A DNA stretch of 64,000 bases from positions 179,123 to 243,122 of the forward strand of contig NZ_BSTN01000011.1 of assembly GCF_030269545.1 (NCBI RefSeq), in the 5' to 3' direction. Position 1 is the first letter of the stretch; every line of letters begins with the position of its first letter. The stretch is from Actinomadura sp. NBRC 104425 (lineage in GTDB: Bacteria; Actinomycetota; Actinomycetes; Streptosporangiales; Streptosporangiaceae). The position numbers were made by a program, and so were the translations under genes. This document shows positions 18,970 through 27,293 of the stretch, piece after piece. The notes below the pieces were generated by a model. The model did no database searches. It was given only the letters and a program-made list of their open reading frames with translations, and had not been told where the DNA came from.

Positions 18970-19611
18970 ATGGCGGCGGCACACCGCGGCGCCGTCCCGG
19001 CGTCCGGCGCCGACGCGCACGGCGCGGGCGCCGACGGGCGGGGGGCGGCGGAGCGCACCCGGGGCTGCGAGGCGGCGGGGGCCGGTTCGCTCCGGAGCCT
19101 GGTCCGGCTCCGGGGCGAGCCGCCGGAATGGTGCTTCGGACGGCTCAGGCTGCGGCGCTACCGGCGCGGCGACCATGCGACGGTGCTCGCCCTGCACCGC
19201 GAGGGGCTCGCCCAGGTGGGGCTGCGGCCCGGCGACGGCATCTACTACGAGCACGACCTTTTCCGCATGGAGGAGATCTACCTGCGCGACGGCGGCGAGT
19301 TCCTCGTCGGGGAACTGGACGGGGAGATCGTCGCCATGGGCGGGCTGCGCGCCGCCGACCCGGCCGAGGGCGCGGCCGAGATGGTACGGCTGCGGGTGCG
19401 GCCGGACGTCCAGCGGTGCGGCTACGGGTCGGCCGTCGTCCGGGCGCTGGAGCAGCGGGCCGCCGAGTACGGCTACCGGCTGCTGCGCGCCGACACCACC
19501 GAGTTGCAGGAGCCGGCGCTGCGCCTGTACCGGCGCTTCGGCTGGACCGAGACCCGGCGCGCGGTGATCGGCGGAATCGTCAACATCTACCTGGAGAAAC
19601 GCCTGCGCTGA
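18970..19611 (+). CDS. GNAT-family N-acetyltransferase
   Basis: 213 aa. The first ~50 residues are low complexity; the acetyltransferase fold starts at LRLRRYRRGDHATVLALHREGLAQV. The acetyl-CoA-binding motif A is present (EMVRLRVRPDVQRCGYGSAVVRALEQRA, with R/Q-x-x-G-x-G/A type loop CGYGSA), then LRADTTELQEPALRLYRRFGW. Substrate unknown. The start is uncertain: the ATG lies 7 bp after the XRE stop, so it is probably co-transcribed with it, but a shorter protein is possible. Confidence 0.85.
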   Translation: MAAAHRGAVPASGADAHGAGADGRGAAERTRGCEAAGAGSLRSLVRLRGEPPEWCFGRLRLRRYRRGDHATVLALHREGLAQVGLRPGDGIYYEHDLFRMEEIYLRDGGEFLVGELDGEIVAMGGLRAADPAEGAAEMVRLRVRPDVQRCGYGSAVVRALEQRAAEYGYRLLRADTTELQEPALRLYRRFGWTETRRAVIGGIVNIYLEKRLR

Positions 19612-19621
19612 GCGGCCCCGG

Positions 19622-20476
19622 TCACCCGGTGGCCGGGCCGTCCAGCCGCGCCCCCACCATCTGCATCAGCGGATACCGGCGCTGCCGGACGCCGGTGAGG
19701 CCCCGGTCGATCAGCGCCCTCGTGATCTCCCGGTCGCCGAACATCCGCATGCCCACCACCGCCCGGACCAGCTCGCCGCCCGCCCGGGACAGCGGCAGGT
19801 CCGGACGGCGCGAGGTGAGGATGACCAGGCGCCCGCCCGGTTTGAGGACGCGCACCATGGCGTCCAGGGCCGCCCACGGGTCGTCGAACAGATACAGGGC
19901 GCCGAAACAGCAGACGGCGTCGAAGCAGCCGTCCCGGAACGGCAGATCGACGGCGTTGCCGCGCACATAGCCGATCGCGGCGCGGCCCGGGGCCGGGGTG
20001 GGCCGCGCGACGGCCTCCTCCAGCATGGTGCGGGACGCGTCCAGCCCCACCACCAGGCCGCCTTCGGCGACGCCGGCGGCCAGCGCGCGGGTCACGTTGC
20101 CCGGCCCGCACGCCACGTCCAGCACCGTCGCCGCGGGCCCGGCGTCGCCGGGCTGCCCGAGCCCCAGCCAGTCGCGGGCCAGGGCGTGCTCCTCGGCGGT
20201 GTCGGGGCCGAACGGCCAGCCCTTGGCGATGTTGAAGCCGACCGGCCGCCACACCCGCTCGTAGATCCGAGGCAGGAACGTAGACTGCATCACCCGCTGG
20301 GCGAGCGTCGGGGACGGCCCGGCCCGCCGCCCGAGCAGGTCGAGATAGCCCGCGGACGGCTCGGCGGGCGCATCGGCGGGCACGCTGTCGGGCTCTGCGA
20401 GCAGCTCCGCGATCCGTTCCGATGGGAAGGGCGGCCGCTCGCGGGCGCCTCGGCCGTGGGCCGTCAACGAACTCAT
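19622..20476 (-). CDS. Class I SAM-dependent methyltransferase
   Basis: 284 aa. Rossmann methyltransferase core at residues ~115-220: motif I VLDVACGPGNVTRAL, then VVGLDASRTMLEEA, GNAVDLPFRDGCFDAV, LYLFDDPWAALDAMVRVLKPGGRLVILT. The N-terminus (SAGYLDLLGRRAGPSPTLAQRVMQSTFLPRIYERVWRP) matches a mycobacterial/actinomycete subgroup annotated as small-molecule methyltransferases. Substrate unknown. Convergent with the GNAT gene, 10 bp apart. ATG 20476 directly follows AAGAGG, so the start may lie slightly downstream. Confidence 0.87.
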   Translation of the reverse strand: MSSLTAHGRGARERPPFPSERIAELLAEPDSVPADAPAEPSAGYLDLLGRRAGPSPTLAQRVMQSTFLPRIYERVWRPVGFNIAKGWPFGPDTAEEHALARDWLGLGQPGDAGPAATVLDVACGPGNVTRALAAGVAEGGLVVGLDASRTMLEEAVARPTPAPGRAAIGYVRGNAVDLPFRDGCFDAVCCFGALYLFDDPWAALDAMVRVLKPGGRLVILTSRRPDLPLSRAGGELVRAVVGMRMFGDREITRALIDRGLTGVRQRRYPLMQMVGARLDGPATG

Positions 20477-20532
20477 CCTCTTATTGGATCACTCGTCAAC
20501 GCCTGCCGTCACCTCGGGGCGCCCGACCAGGA

Positions 20533-22638
20533 TCAGGCCCCGCCGTCCAGCGCCAGGCCGGTCTGGGCGGCCAGGAACGACAGGGTGTCGGTCATCAGCT
20601 CCACCGACCGGCTGACCGAGCGGGCCGCGTGCCCGACCTGCGTCTCGTTGCGCAGCAGGATCGGCGCGTCGGCGAAGTCGCGGGACGTGGCGTGCTGCAG
20701 CGCCGCGCACATCTTGCGGGCGTGCAGCGGGTCCACGCGGGTGTCGCTGTCGAACACCGTGAACAGCACCGCCGGGTACGCCACGCCCTCGCGCACGTGG
20801 TGGTACGGCGAGTACGACAGCAGCCACCCCAGCTCCTCGGGGACCGCGGCCGAGCCGTACTCGTCGGTCCACGTCTCGCCCAGGCCGAACCGCTCGTACC
20901 GCACCATGTCCAGCAGCGGCGCCGAGCACACCACGGCCCGGTACAGGTCGGGACGCTGGGTGAGCGCCGCGCCCACCAGCAGCCCGCCGTTGGAGCCGCC
21001 GGAGATCGCCAGCCGGTCCGCAGCGGTCACGCCGTCGGCGATCAGGCGCTCGGCGGCGGCGTGGAAGTCGTCGAACACGTTCTGCTTGCGGTCCCGCATG
21101 CCCGCGCGATGCCACTGCTCGCCCTCCTCCGAGCCGCCGCGCAGGTTGGCGATCGCGTACACGCCGCCCGCCTCCACCCAGGCCAGGATGCTCGCCGAAT
21201 AGGCGGGGGTGAGCGAGATGTTGAAGCCGCCGTAGCCGTAGAGGATCGTCGGCCGCGGCCCGTCCCCGCCGCCGGGGCGGGCCAGCACCAGCATCCGCAC
21301 CGGCGTGCCGTCGTAGGACTCGTAGGTCACCTGCCGCGCCTCGATCGGCGGGACGTCCACCGCGCCGGGCGCCGTCGCCCACGTCGTGGTCTCGCCGGTG
21401 CGTGCGTCGTAGCGCAGCACGGTCGACGGCGTGACGTTGTCGGTGTAGCCGAACCACGCCTCGTGGCCGCCCTCCGGACGCTCCACGATGCCGCCGATCG
21501 AGCCGAGCCCGGGGGTGGGGACCCGGCCGATCCGCTCGCCGGTGGCCAGGTCGTGCACGGTGATCTCGCTGATCGCGTGGCGGGTCCAGCCCGCCAGCAG
21601 GACCGCCCGGCCGCCCAGCTCGGGCCCGTCGAGGACGGCGTAGTCGGTCAGCACCGCCTCGTCGTCCTGCGGGATCAGCTCGCGCCAGTTCTCGTAGCCG
21701 GGATCGGCCGGGTCGGTGACGCACAGCCGCGACCGGGGCGCGTCGCGGTCGGTGAACACGTAGGCGCGGCCGTCGCGGCCGACGTGCAGCCAGGCCGAGG
21801 CGTCCACGCCGACCTGCACGGGCTTCAGCTCGGGCCGTTCGGCGGGGGAGGAGGCCAGGTCGGCGAGCCACAGGTCGTTGCGCGGGGCGGTGCCCTGGGC
21901 CGCGGTGACGGTCAGCCACCGGCCGTCCCGGCTGACCCCGACGCCGTAGTAGTTGGTCTTGTCCAGCCCGTCACCGAAGATCAGCACATCGTCGGTGTCC
22001 GGGTCGGTGCCGACGCGGTGCAGGTAGACGCGGCGGTGGTACTGCTCCTCCCCGGCGGGGACGGCGTCGGCGGGCAGGCGCCGCACGTAGTAGTACGCCT
22101 CGCCGCCGGGCAGCCAGGACAGCGACGCGTGCCGGGTGCGGTCGATCGGGCCCTCGACGCGCTCGCCGGTCGCGACGTCGATCACGTACAGCCGGGACTC
22201 CTCGTCGCCCCCCTGCGACACCTTGTACGCCAGGCGCCGGCCCTCCTTGTCGGGGATCCAGGAGTCCAGCGTCGTGGTGCCCTCGGGGTCGATCGCCATG
22301 GGATCGACGAGCACGCGCTCGGTGCCGTCCGGGTCCACCGTGTAGAGGACGGGGTGCTCCTGCCCGCCGCCGCGGCGGGTGAAGAAGCGGCGTTCGCCCC
22401 GCCACACCGGGGAGCCGACGCTGCCCGCGCCCAGCAGCTCGCCGAGCCTGCGGCGCAGCCGGTCGCGGCCGGGCAGCCCGTCCACGGCCTTGTGGAACAG
22501 CTCCTCCTGGGCCGCCATCCACCGCTCGGTGTCGTCGCCGCGTTCCTCCAGCCAGCGGTAGGGGTCGGCGACCCGGTGGCCGTGGAGAACGTCGACGATG
22601 TCCTGGCGCTGCGCGAACGGATACGGCGGTCGGCTCAT
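20533..22638 (-). CDS. Prolyl oligopeptidase family serine peptidase (S9A)
   Basis: 701 aa, typical of S9A prolyl oligopeptidases that cut peptides up to ~30 residues after proline. N-terminus VDVLHGHRVADPYRWLEERG is characteristic, a seven-bladed propeller spans ~70-420, and the C-terminal alpha/beta-hydrolase carries GGSNGGLLVG with nucleophile S549, an Asp in SDTRVDPLHARKM and the catalytic His near QVGHAA. No signal peptide, so cytosolic. ATG 22638 is preceded by TACAGT exactly 7 bp upstream, suggesting a leaderless transcript; GTG 22647 is the alternative. Confidence 0.94.
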   Translation of the reverse strand: MSRPPYPFAQRQDIVDVLHGHRVADPYRWLEERGDDTERWMAAQEELFHKAVDGLPGRDRLRRRLGELLGAGSVGSPVWRGERRFFTRRGGGQEHPVLYTVDPDGTERVLVDPMAIDPEGTTTLDSWIPDKEGRRLAYKVSQGGDEESRLYVIDVATGERVEGPIDRTRHASLSWLPGGEAYYYVRRLPADAVPAGEEQYHRRVYLHRVGTDPDTDDVLIFGDGLDKTNYYGVGVSRDGRWLTVTAAQGTAPRNDLWLADLASSPAERPELKPVQVGVDASAWLHVGRDGRAYVFTDRDAPRSRLCVTDPADPGYENWRELIPQDDEAVLTDYAVLDGPELGGRAVLLAGWTRHAISEITVHDLATGERIGRVPTPGLGSIGGIVERPEGGHEAWFGYTDNVTPSTVLRYDARTGETTTWATAPGAVDVPPIEARQVTYESYDGTPVRMLVLARPGGGDGPRPTILYGYGGFNISLTPAYSASILAWVEAGGVYAIANLRGGSEEGEQWHRAGMRDRKQNVFDDFHAAAERLIADGVTAADRLAISGGSNGGLLVGAALTQRPDLYRAVVCSAPLLDMVRYERFGLGETWTDEYGSAAVPEELGWLLSYSPYHHVREGVAYPAVLFTVFDSDTRVDPLHARKMCAALQHATSRDFADAPILLRNETQVGHAARSVSRSVELMTDTLSFLAAQTGLALDGGA

Positions 22639-22731
22639 GGTTGGCACTGTATGCGCCCGCGCGCGGCGATCGCGCCCCCGGCCGCGAAGATCACCGGCTG
22701 TTCCCCGGCCGGCGCGGCGGCGGGGCCGGGC

Positions 22732-22956
22732 TCAGGAGCAGCAGCCCCCGCCGCAGCAGCCGCCTCCGCCGCCCGCCGCCGGACGCGGGGCGGAGGCGGT
22801 GGACCGTCCCATCCCGGTGACGGCCACCGTGGACAGCAGCTTCACGGTGTCGTCGTGCCCGGACGGGCAGCGCGCGGGCGCGGACGCCTCGCTCATCGGC
22901 CGGGACACCTCGAACGTCGATCCGCAGGCGCGGCAGCGGTAGTCATAACGTGGCAC
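22732..22956 (-). CDS. FmdB-type zinc-ribbon protein
   Basis: 74 aa. Begins PRYDYRCRACGSTFEVSRPMSEA, the FmdB regulatory-protein zinc ribbon (CxxC), with a second single Cys before SGHDDTVKLLSTVAVTG. The C-terminus is a Gly/Cys-rich tail ending GGGCCGGGCCS. The GTG at 22956 matches the usual FmdB N-terminus (MPxYxYxCxxCG). Function of this widespread small family is poorly known; metal binding is likely. Lies between the oligopeptidase and HNH genes on the same strand. Confidence 0.85.
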   Translation of the reverse strand: MPRYDYRCRACGSTFEVSRPMSEASAPARCPSGHDDTVKLLSTVAVTGMGRSTASAPRPAAGGGGGCCGGGCCS

Positions 22957-23008
22957 GCATCCCAGGATACGGCGTTGCGGCCGGAGAGCCGGGCCGCCGA
23001 TCCGGGGC

Positions 23009-23518
23009 TCAGGCCGCCGATTCCGAGACGTAGGGCGCCCACTGCGGATCGCCGTCGTGGATGACGCCGATGAGCCTCCAGTGGGCGCCGCGTGGCACAC
23101 CGGGCGTGACGTTGAGCGTCCACCCGAGTTCCTCCAGAAGCCGATCGGCCTTGCGGTGGTTGCACGCCATGCAGGAGGCCACGCAGTTCTCCCACACGTG
23201 CTTGCCGCCCCGGCTGCGCGGCAGCACGTGGTCGATGGTCTCGGCGCGGCGGCCGCAGTAGGCGCAGCGGTAGTTGTCGCGCCGCATCAGCGCGGCGCGG
23301 GTCAGGGGGACCCGGGTGCGGAACGGGATGCGCACGTACCGGCGGAGCCTGATGACCGAGGGGACCTCGATCGACATGCTCGCCGAGTGCAGTACCGCAC
23401 CCGAGGAGTCGTTGTGCACGACCACGGCCTTCTCCCTGAGCACGAGGCAGACCGCCCGCCGGAGGGGAAGCGTGGTGAGTGGCTCGTACGTCGCGTTCAG
23501 GAGAAGGACCTGTCTCAT
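23009..23518 (-). CDS. HNH endonuclease family protein
   Basis: 169 aa. N-terminus MRQVLLLNATYEPLTTLPLRRAV is typical of a chromosomally encoded actinobacterial HNH family. The nuclease motif is RRDNYRCAYCGRRAETIDHVLPRSRGGKHVWENCVASCMACNHRKADR: two CxxC zinc knuckles flank the DHV core His. It is not associated with a mobile element here, so it is probably a housekeeping or repair-type nuclease. Substrate unknown. Confidence 0.9.
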   Translation of the reverse strand: MRQVLLLNATYEPLTTLPLRRAVCLVLREKAVVVHNDSSGAVLHSASMSIEVPSVIRLRRYVRIPFRTRVPLTRAALMRRDNYRCAYCGRRAETIDHVLPRSRGGKHVWENCVASCMACNHRKADRLLEELGWTLNVTPGVPRGAHWRLIGVIHDGDPQWAPYVSESAA

Positions 23519-23908
23519 CAGACGGCCCTCGCAGGGTCATGGTTGTCGTCCGCCTCGGTGGACGCGCTCGAGCGCGCCTCGCACCGAGGCCCGAGTATTG
23601 TCTCCGGCACCTGTGCACCCACCATGAGGACCTCCCCAGGGGCATAACTGGCCGAACCAGCGCTCGCCGACCGTCACGGCCGACCCGAAATCAGTGTGGC
23701 GCCTGAGAAGGTCGTCCGCTACCCCATTAATACCCCGCAAATTGGCCGATCTGAACGCGTGGCGGCCCCCGAGATCTTCGCGAAGTCCCTCGGGGGCCGC
23801 CATGGACGCGCACCCCGTCGACGGGTCGGCGCGACGGGTCGGCGCGTCCGGGAGGGCGGGGTGGGACGTGCCGCTCCGCTCCTGGACGTCCCGGCCCCGC
23901 CCCCGGTC
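23519..23908. other. Intergenic region with terminator-like hairpin
   Basis: 390 bp between two minus-strand genes; AT-richer around 23720-23750. Contains a strong hairpin (listed separately) and presumably the HNH promoter. No gene is supported. Confidence 0.5.
23760..23802 (-). terminator. Terminator-like hairpin, 14-bp stem
   Basis: Perfect stem TGGCGGCCCCCGAG (23760-23773) / CTCGGGGGCCGCCA (23789-23802) with a 15-nt loop, about 105 bp downstream of the secreted-protein gene stop on the minus strand. Confidence 0.6.
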
Positions 23909-24907
23909 TCAGTCGTCCTCGGCGGGGATGTCGCCCCGGTACGGCACGGTCCAATAGTGCATGCTGCCCACCTGGGTGCTCGGCTTGGCCTTGTCCGCCT
24001 GCACGGCGGCGGCCGGAACCGCCTTCTCACGCGGCTCCTTCCGGCGGGGCCGCATCTTGTCCTGCTGCTGGGCCTTGACGTGCTGGGCCTTGCTCTGGGG
24101 CCGCTTGCCGTGCTTGGCCTTGCCGCGCGTAACCGCCTTGCTGCGAGGAGCCTTGCCGCTCGCGGCCTTGGCGCGCGGGGCCTTGGCGCGCGGGGCGTGT
24201 GAAGCGGGCTTTCCGTGCCGGCCCTTGCTGCGGGGCTTCGTCCTGCCCCGGGGCTTCTTGCCGTGCGCGGACGCCTCGGCCCGCGGTGACGCGCCGTCCC
24301 GCGGCGGCCTGTCCCCGCGCGGTGTGCGCGGGTCGGCCGGCGCCGTCTGGTCGCCCTGCGGGGCCGCGGCGGGCGTCGTCTGCGGCTCGGACAGGTCGTC
24401 CGCCGGCCGGGTGGGCCGCCCGGCGGGCCGGTCGGGACCGTCCTGCTGCCGCGCGGTGCGGCGCCATGCCACCTTGCCGGCGAGGTTCACCCCGCCCTCC
24501 AGATTTTCCGGCAGCCGGGCCACCAGCGTGCCGGTGCGCGACTGCTTGGCCCGCAGCGACGGGTAGGCGCAGCGCACCACCCCCTCGGCGACCTTCCGGC
24601 ACGCCCGGTTCGGCGAGCTGATCGGCACCGCCGGCTTGACGGTGTGCGTGACGACGACCCGGTACGCCGTGCGGCCGGTGCGGTTGCGCAGCCGCCACCG
24701 CCAGGTGACCTCGGTGCCGTTCGCGGAGATCCGCGGCACGGAGTAGGTCACCTCGACCTTGCCTCCGGCGGCCGGACGCGCCGCAGCCGGCTCGACCTTG
24801 GCGCATGCGGGCGGGCCCGCGGCCAGGCACGCGCCGGCCATGGCGGCTCCGACGGTGCCCAGCGCCGCGCGCGCCGACGCGCGGCCTCCCCCGATGACCA
24901 TGTTCAT
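23909..24907 (-). CDS. Secreted protein with a very basic Lys/Arg/Pro/Ala-rich tail
   Basis: 332 aa. N-terminal signal peptide (residues ~1-36, ARAALGTVGAAMAGACLAAGPPACA). Residues ~48-150 look like a beta-sandwich (VEVTYSVPRISANGTEVTWRWRLRNRTG, SRTGTLVARLPENLEGG) with two Cys, similar to DUF11-like or fibronectin-like domains. Residues ~160-310 are low complexity with many PRAKA/KAPRSKA-like units, extremely basic. The last ~20 residues revert to an ordered, acidic end (MHYWTVPYRGDIPAEDD). The ATG is preceded by GGGGGTGGAG. The basic tail could bind cell-wall polyanions or DNA; function is unknown and no sortase motif is seen. Confidence 0.72.
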   Translation of the reverse strand: MNMVIGGGRASARAALGTVGAAMAGACLAAGPPACAKVEPAAARPAAGGKVEVTYSVPRISANGTEVTWRWRLRNRTGRTAYRVVVTHTVKPAVPISSPNRACRKVAEGVVRCAYPSLRAKQSRTGTLVARLPENLEGGVNLAGKVAWRRTARQQDGPDRPAGRPTRPADDLSEPQTTPAAAPQGDQTAPADPRTPRGDRPPRDGASPRAEASAHGKKPRGRTKPRSKGRHGKPASHAPRAKAPRAKAASGKAPRSKAVTRGKAKHGKRPQSKAQHVKAQQQDKMRPRRKEPREKAVPAAAVQADKAKPSTQVGSMHYWTVPYRGDIPAEDD

Positions 24908-25252
24908 GCTCCACCCCCAGTGTGGAAGACCAGCTGGTCAACGAGTCCCTTCTACCGAAGATCACCTGCGCGTTCACCTCGCCACACATGACGCGGACAG
25001 ACGCTGGCAGGACTTTGCCGCGGGACGGGGGAGAACGCATCACGCCCCCGGAAACGCCGCCGCCGCCCCGCCCCCGCGCCCCCGAGGCGGGCCGAGCGGC
25101 TCGCCCGGTGGTGTGTGGCGCGGAGGTTGCGGGTACGGCCGGCCGCGCCGGGGGCAAAGACGCGCGTGGCGGCCCGTCCGGCTCATCCGCCGGCCGGGCC
25201 GCCAGTCCGATCATCCTCCGCGGGCACGCGCGGGAGGACGGTTTCGCCTCCG
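24908..25252. other. Intergenic region, no gene recognised
   Basis: 345 bp upstream of the secreted-protein gene. Contains a pair of TCACCT-type repeats at 24959-24982 spaced 12 bp apart, but no certain regulatory signal. Confidence 0.4.
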
Positions 25253-25618
25253 TCAGCCCTGTGCGGCGGCCGCGGCGGCGCGGGCGCGCAGCCGGCCGGG
25301 CTGCAGTTCGCCGCCGGCGCGGGCCTTGCTCAGGGCGGTCGACCACCAGGTCAGGTCCTCCAGCAGGATCTGCAGGCTGACACCGGCCATGGGGTCGGTG
25401 GGCTCGCCGGACGCGTCGAAGGCCTTGTGCACGAAGGGGAGGACCACGGTGTTGCGCAACGGGACGGCCTCGGCCTCGACGAACATCTGCGCCAGGTGCT
25501 CGATGGCGCGGATGCCGCCGCCGATCCCGCTGCTGTAGCCGACGGCGGCGACGGGCTTGTTGCGGAATCCGTACGACAGCCAGACGGTGTCGATGGCGTT
25601 CTTCAGCGCGCCCGGCAC
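25253..25618 (-). pseudogene. C-terminal fragment of an NADPH-dependent FMN reductase
   Basis: 121 codons whose first part (PGALKNAIDTVWLSYGFRNKPVAAVGYSSGIGGG) corresponds to the middle of flavodoxin-like NAD(P)H:FMN reductases, where PEYN..xPGxLKNAID marks the flavin site. The N-terminal half, including the FMN phosphate-binding loop GSLR.., is absent: upstream codons in frame read RTTRSDS and then unrelated sequence leading into the amidohydrolase gene. The homologous part is otherwise intact to its C-terminus. This is best read as a 5'-truncated remnant rather than a working enzyme. Confidence 0.75.
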
Positions 25619-25712
25619 GCTGTCGGATCTCGTCGTCCTCGGCGCGGCGGACGCCTGTCCCTGGGGTTTGCGGGCACGTCCGCTAGCCCTCAGCTGCGGA
25701 GTGGGCGGTGTG

Positions 25713-26498
25713 TCACAGGCCGAGCAGGCGGGCGATCGTTCCGCCCATGACCATGTCCCGCACCTCGCCCGGTTCGGTGACCCGCTCGATGGTCGTCCGG
25801 GCCAGGACCGGGTCGCCGTACGGGGCGTCCGAGCCGAACAGGGTGCGCTCGGGGATCTCCCTGATCGCCAGCCGCACGGCGAAGACGATGTAGGCCGTGG
25901 ACAGCTCCAGGTACATGCTCGGCGTGTCCCGGACCAGGTCGACGGCCTGCATCCAGTTGAGGCCGCCGAGTTGGCTGACCACCAGGGGGACGGCCGGATA
26001 CCGCGCCGCCAGTTCCGCGAGGGTCGCCAGGTCGTCCGCGGTGGTCGGCGCGAATCCGTGGACGACCACCGGCAGGCCGCTGTGATCGGCCGCCGCCCGC
26101 AGGACCGGTTCGATCAGGTCCGCCCGTCCCGGCGGGGGCGTCAGCTCGCCGATCCCGCGGAACCCGCCCCCGACCACGTCGCGCTCCACCGCTTCGGCGA
26201 TCTGCTCCGGCTCCAGATCCAACCGCACGCTTTTGAACCCGATGAACCGGTCCGGCCGCTCCGCGAGCGCCTCGTCCAGTTCACGCCACGCGATGCGGTA
26301 CCCCTCGGCGTCGTCGGCCCGGCCCCCGATGGCCTCGTCGAGACGCGCCATCTCGCGGCGGAGCGACCCCAGATCGCCGGCCCGCTCGGGATGCGGCCGG
26401 GTGGGGAACAGCACCGCGCGGTCCACTCCCGCCTCGTCCAGCAGCCGCACGTGCGCCTCCACCGGATCGTGCACGTGGCTGTGCGCATCGATGATCAA
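25713..26498 (-). CDS. Amidohydrolase-family (amidohydrolase 2, COG2159-type) metal-dependent hydrolase
   Basis: 261 aa TIM-barrel hydrolase. The N-terminus MIIDAHSHVHDP carries the HxH metal site; later VVVHGFAPTT provides a barrel His and LFGSDAPYGDP the conserved Asp near the C-terminus. Family members include decarboxylases and lactonases acting on aromatic or carboxylate substrates; substrate here unknown. The TTG start at 26498 is chosen because GGAAGGGA precedes it and the barrel starts immediately. Divergent from a MerR regulator across a shared inverted repeat, so it is likely the regulator's target. Confidence 0.85.
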   Translation of the reverse strand: MIIDAHSHVHDPVEAHVRLLDEAGVDRAVLFPTRPHPERAGDLGSLRREMARLDEAIGGRADDAEGYRIAWRELDEALAERPDRFIGFKSVRLDLEPEQIAEAVERDVVGGGFRGIGELTPPPGRADLIEPVLRAAADHSGLPVVVHGFAPTTADDLATLAELAARYPAVPLVVSQLGGLNWMQAVDLVRDTPSMYLELSTAYIVFAVRLAIREIPERTLFGSDAPYGDPVLARTTIERVTEPGEVRDMVMGGTIARLLGL

Positions 26499-26556
26499 CA
26501 GTGTTTCCCTTCCGCGATGACCGGCCGGAATGCGGCCGGTGCAGCCACTGTTGCTC

Positions 26557-26579
26557 CTTGACACGGTTGGAAGGTCAAG
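26557..26579. promoter_or_regulatory. MerR-type operator/promoter between amidohydrolase and MerR genes
   Basis: CTTGAC (26557-26562) and GTCAAG (26574-26579) form a perfect inverted repeat with 11-bp spacing. The left arm contains a consensus -35 TTGACA on the + strand, the right arm a TTGACC on the - strand. Its position, 18 bp before the MerR gene start and 59 bp before the amidohydrolase start, suits a MerR-type autoregulatory, divergent operator. Confidence 0.65.
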
Positions 26580-26596
26580 CCGGAGGAGCGTGGATC

Positions 26597-26956
26597 TTGC
26601 TGATAGGGGAGCTGTCGCGCCGCACGGGGGTCAGCGAACGCCTGCTGCGCTACTACGAGCGCGTGGAGCTCATCCGGTCCGAGCGGCTCCCCAACGGCTA
26701 CCGGGACTACGCCCCCGAGACCGTGGAGACGGTGCGCCGCATCCGCGCCCTGCTGGCCGCAGGCCTTTCCACCCGGATCATCCGCCGAATCCTTCCCTGC
26801 GCGTCCGGGGAGGGGATGCTCCGTCCCTGCCCCGGCGTCCTTGACAGCCTGCGCGACCAGTTGACCGTCCTCGACCAGCGCGCCGCCGACCTGGCCGAGG
26901 CCCGGGAACTCCTCCGCCAGACCATCGCCGCCACCGAGAACGCAACCGCCCCCTGA
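26597..26956 (+). CDS. MerR-family transcriptional regulator
   Basis: 119 aa. MerR helix-turn-helix at the N-terminus (LIGELSRRTGVSERLLRYYERVELIRSERLPNGYRDY), short dimerisation helix (LDSLRDQLTVLDQRAADLAEARELLRQTI) and a CxGxxMLRPCPG segment between them with two Cys that could bind a ligand. TTG 26597 is chosen because GGAGGAG lies 8 bp upstream. Divergent from the amidohydrolase gene; the inverted repeat with TTGACA between them is the probable operator. Confidence 0.87.
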   Translation: MLIGELSRRTGVSERLLRYYERVELIRSERLPNGYRDYAPETVETVRRIRALLAAGLSTRIIRRILPCASGEGMLRPCPGVLDSLRDQLTVLDQRAADLAEARELLRQTIAATENATAP

Positions 26957-27293
26957 TGGTGTGCGGGGGCCTGTGACCGGCTCAGGGCGGTCGGAGGCGT
27001 TCCGGCGGCATTCGGTCGAGCGCGTCCAACGCGTGGCCGATGCGGCCTCTCAGACCGATCACGCCACGACGGATCCGGGAGCGATCCGCACGGCTGCTGC
27101 CCTGGGCGAGGCTCCGTCACCGCTCTGGTCGGCTGCGAACTCGGGTGTCACGGCTCGGTGCGGCCGATCTGATAACGGCGGAGATGATCACGTTCAGGGA
27201 GCAGTTCCGCGCCATCGCCGATCGCTTTGACGAGCCGGTCGGCCGCCACCGCTGCGGCGTGTTACTCCGCTGACGCGAATTGTCGGACGCGCC
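26957..27293. other. Intergenic region, no supported gene
   Basis: 337 bp. A short frame at 27184-27273 (MITFREQFRAIADRFDEP) looks mildly protein-like but is only 29 codons with the purine-rich signal too close to the start; it may be a gene remnant in this decaying stretch. Confidence 0.35.

Noticed and set aside
24959..24982. Possible PHO box (two TCACCT repeats) upstream of the secreted basic protein
   Set aside because: Repeats are 12 bp apart instead of 11 and lie in the opposite orientation to the gene.
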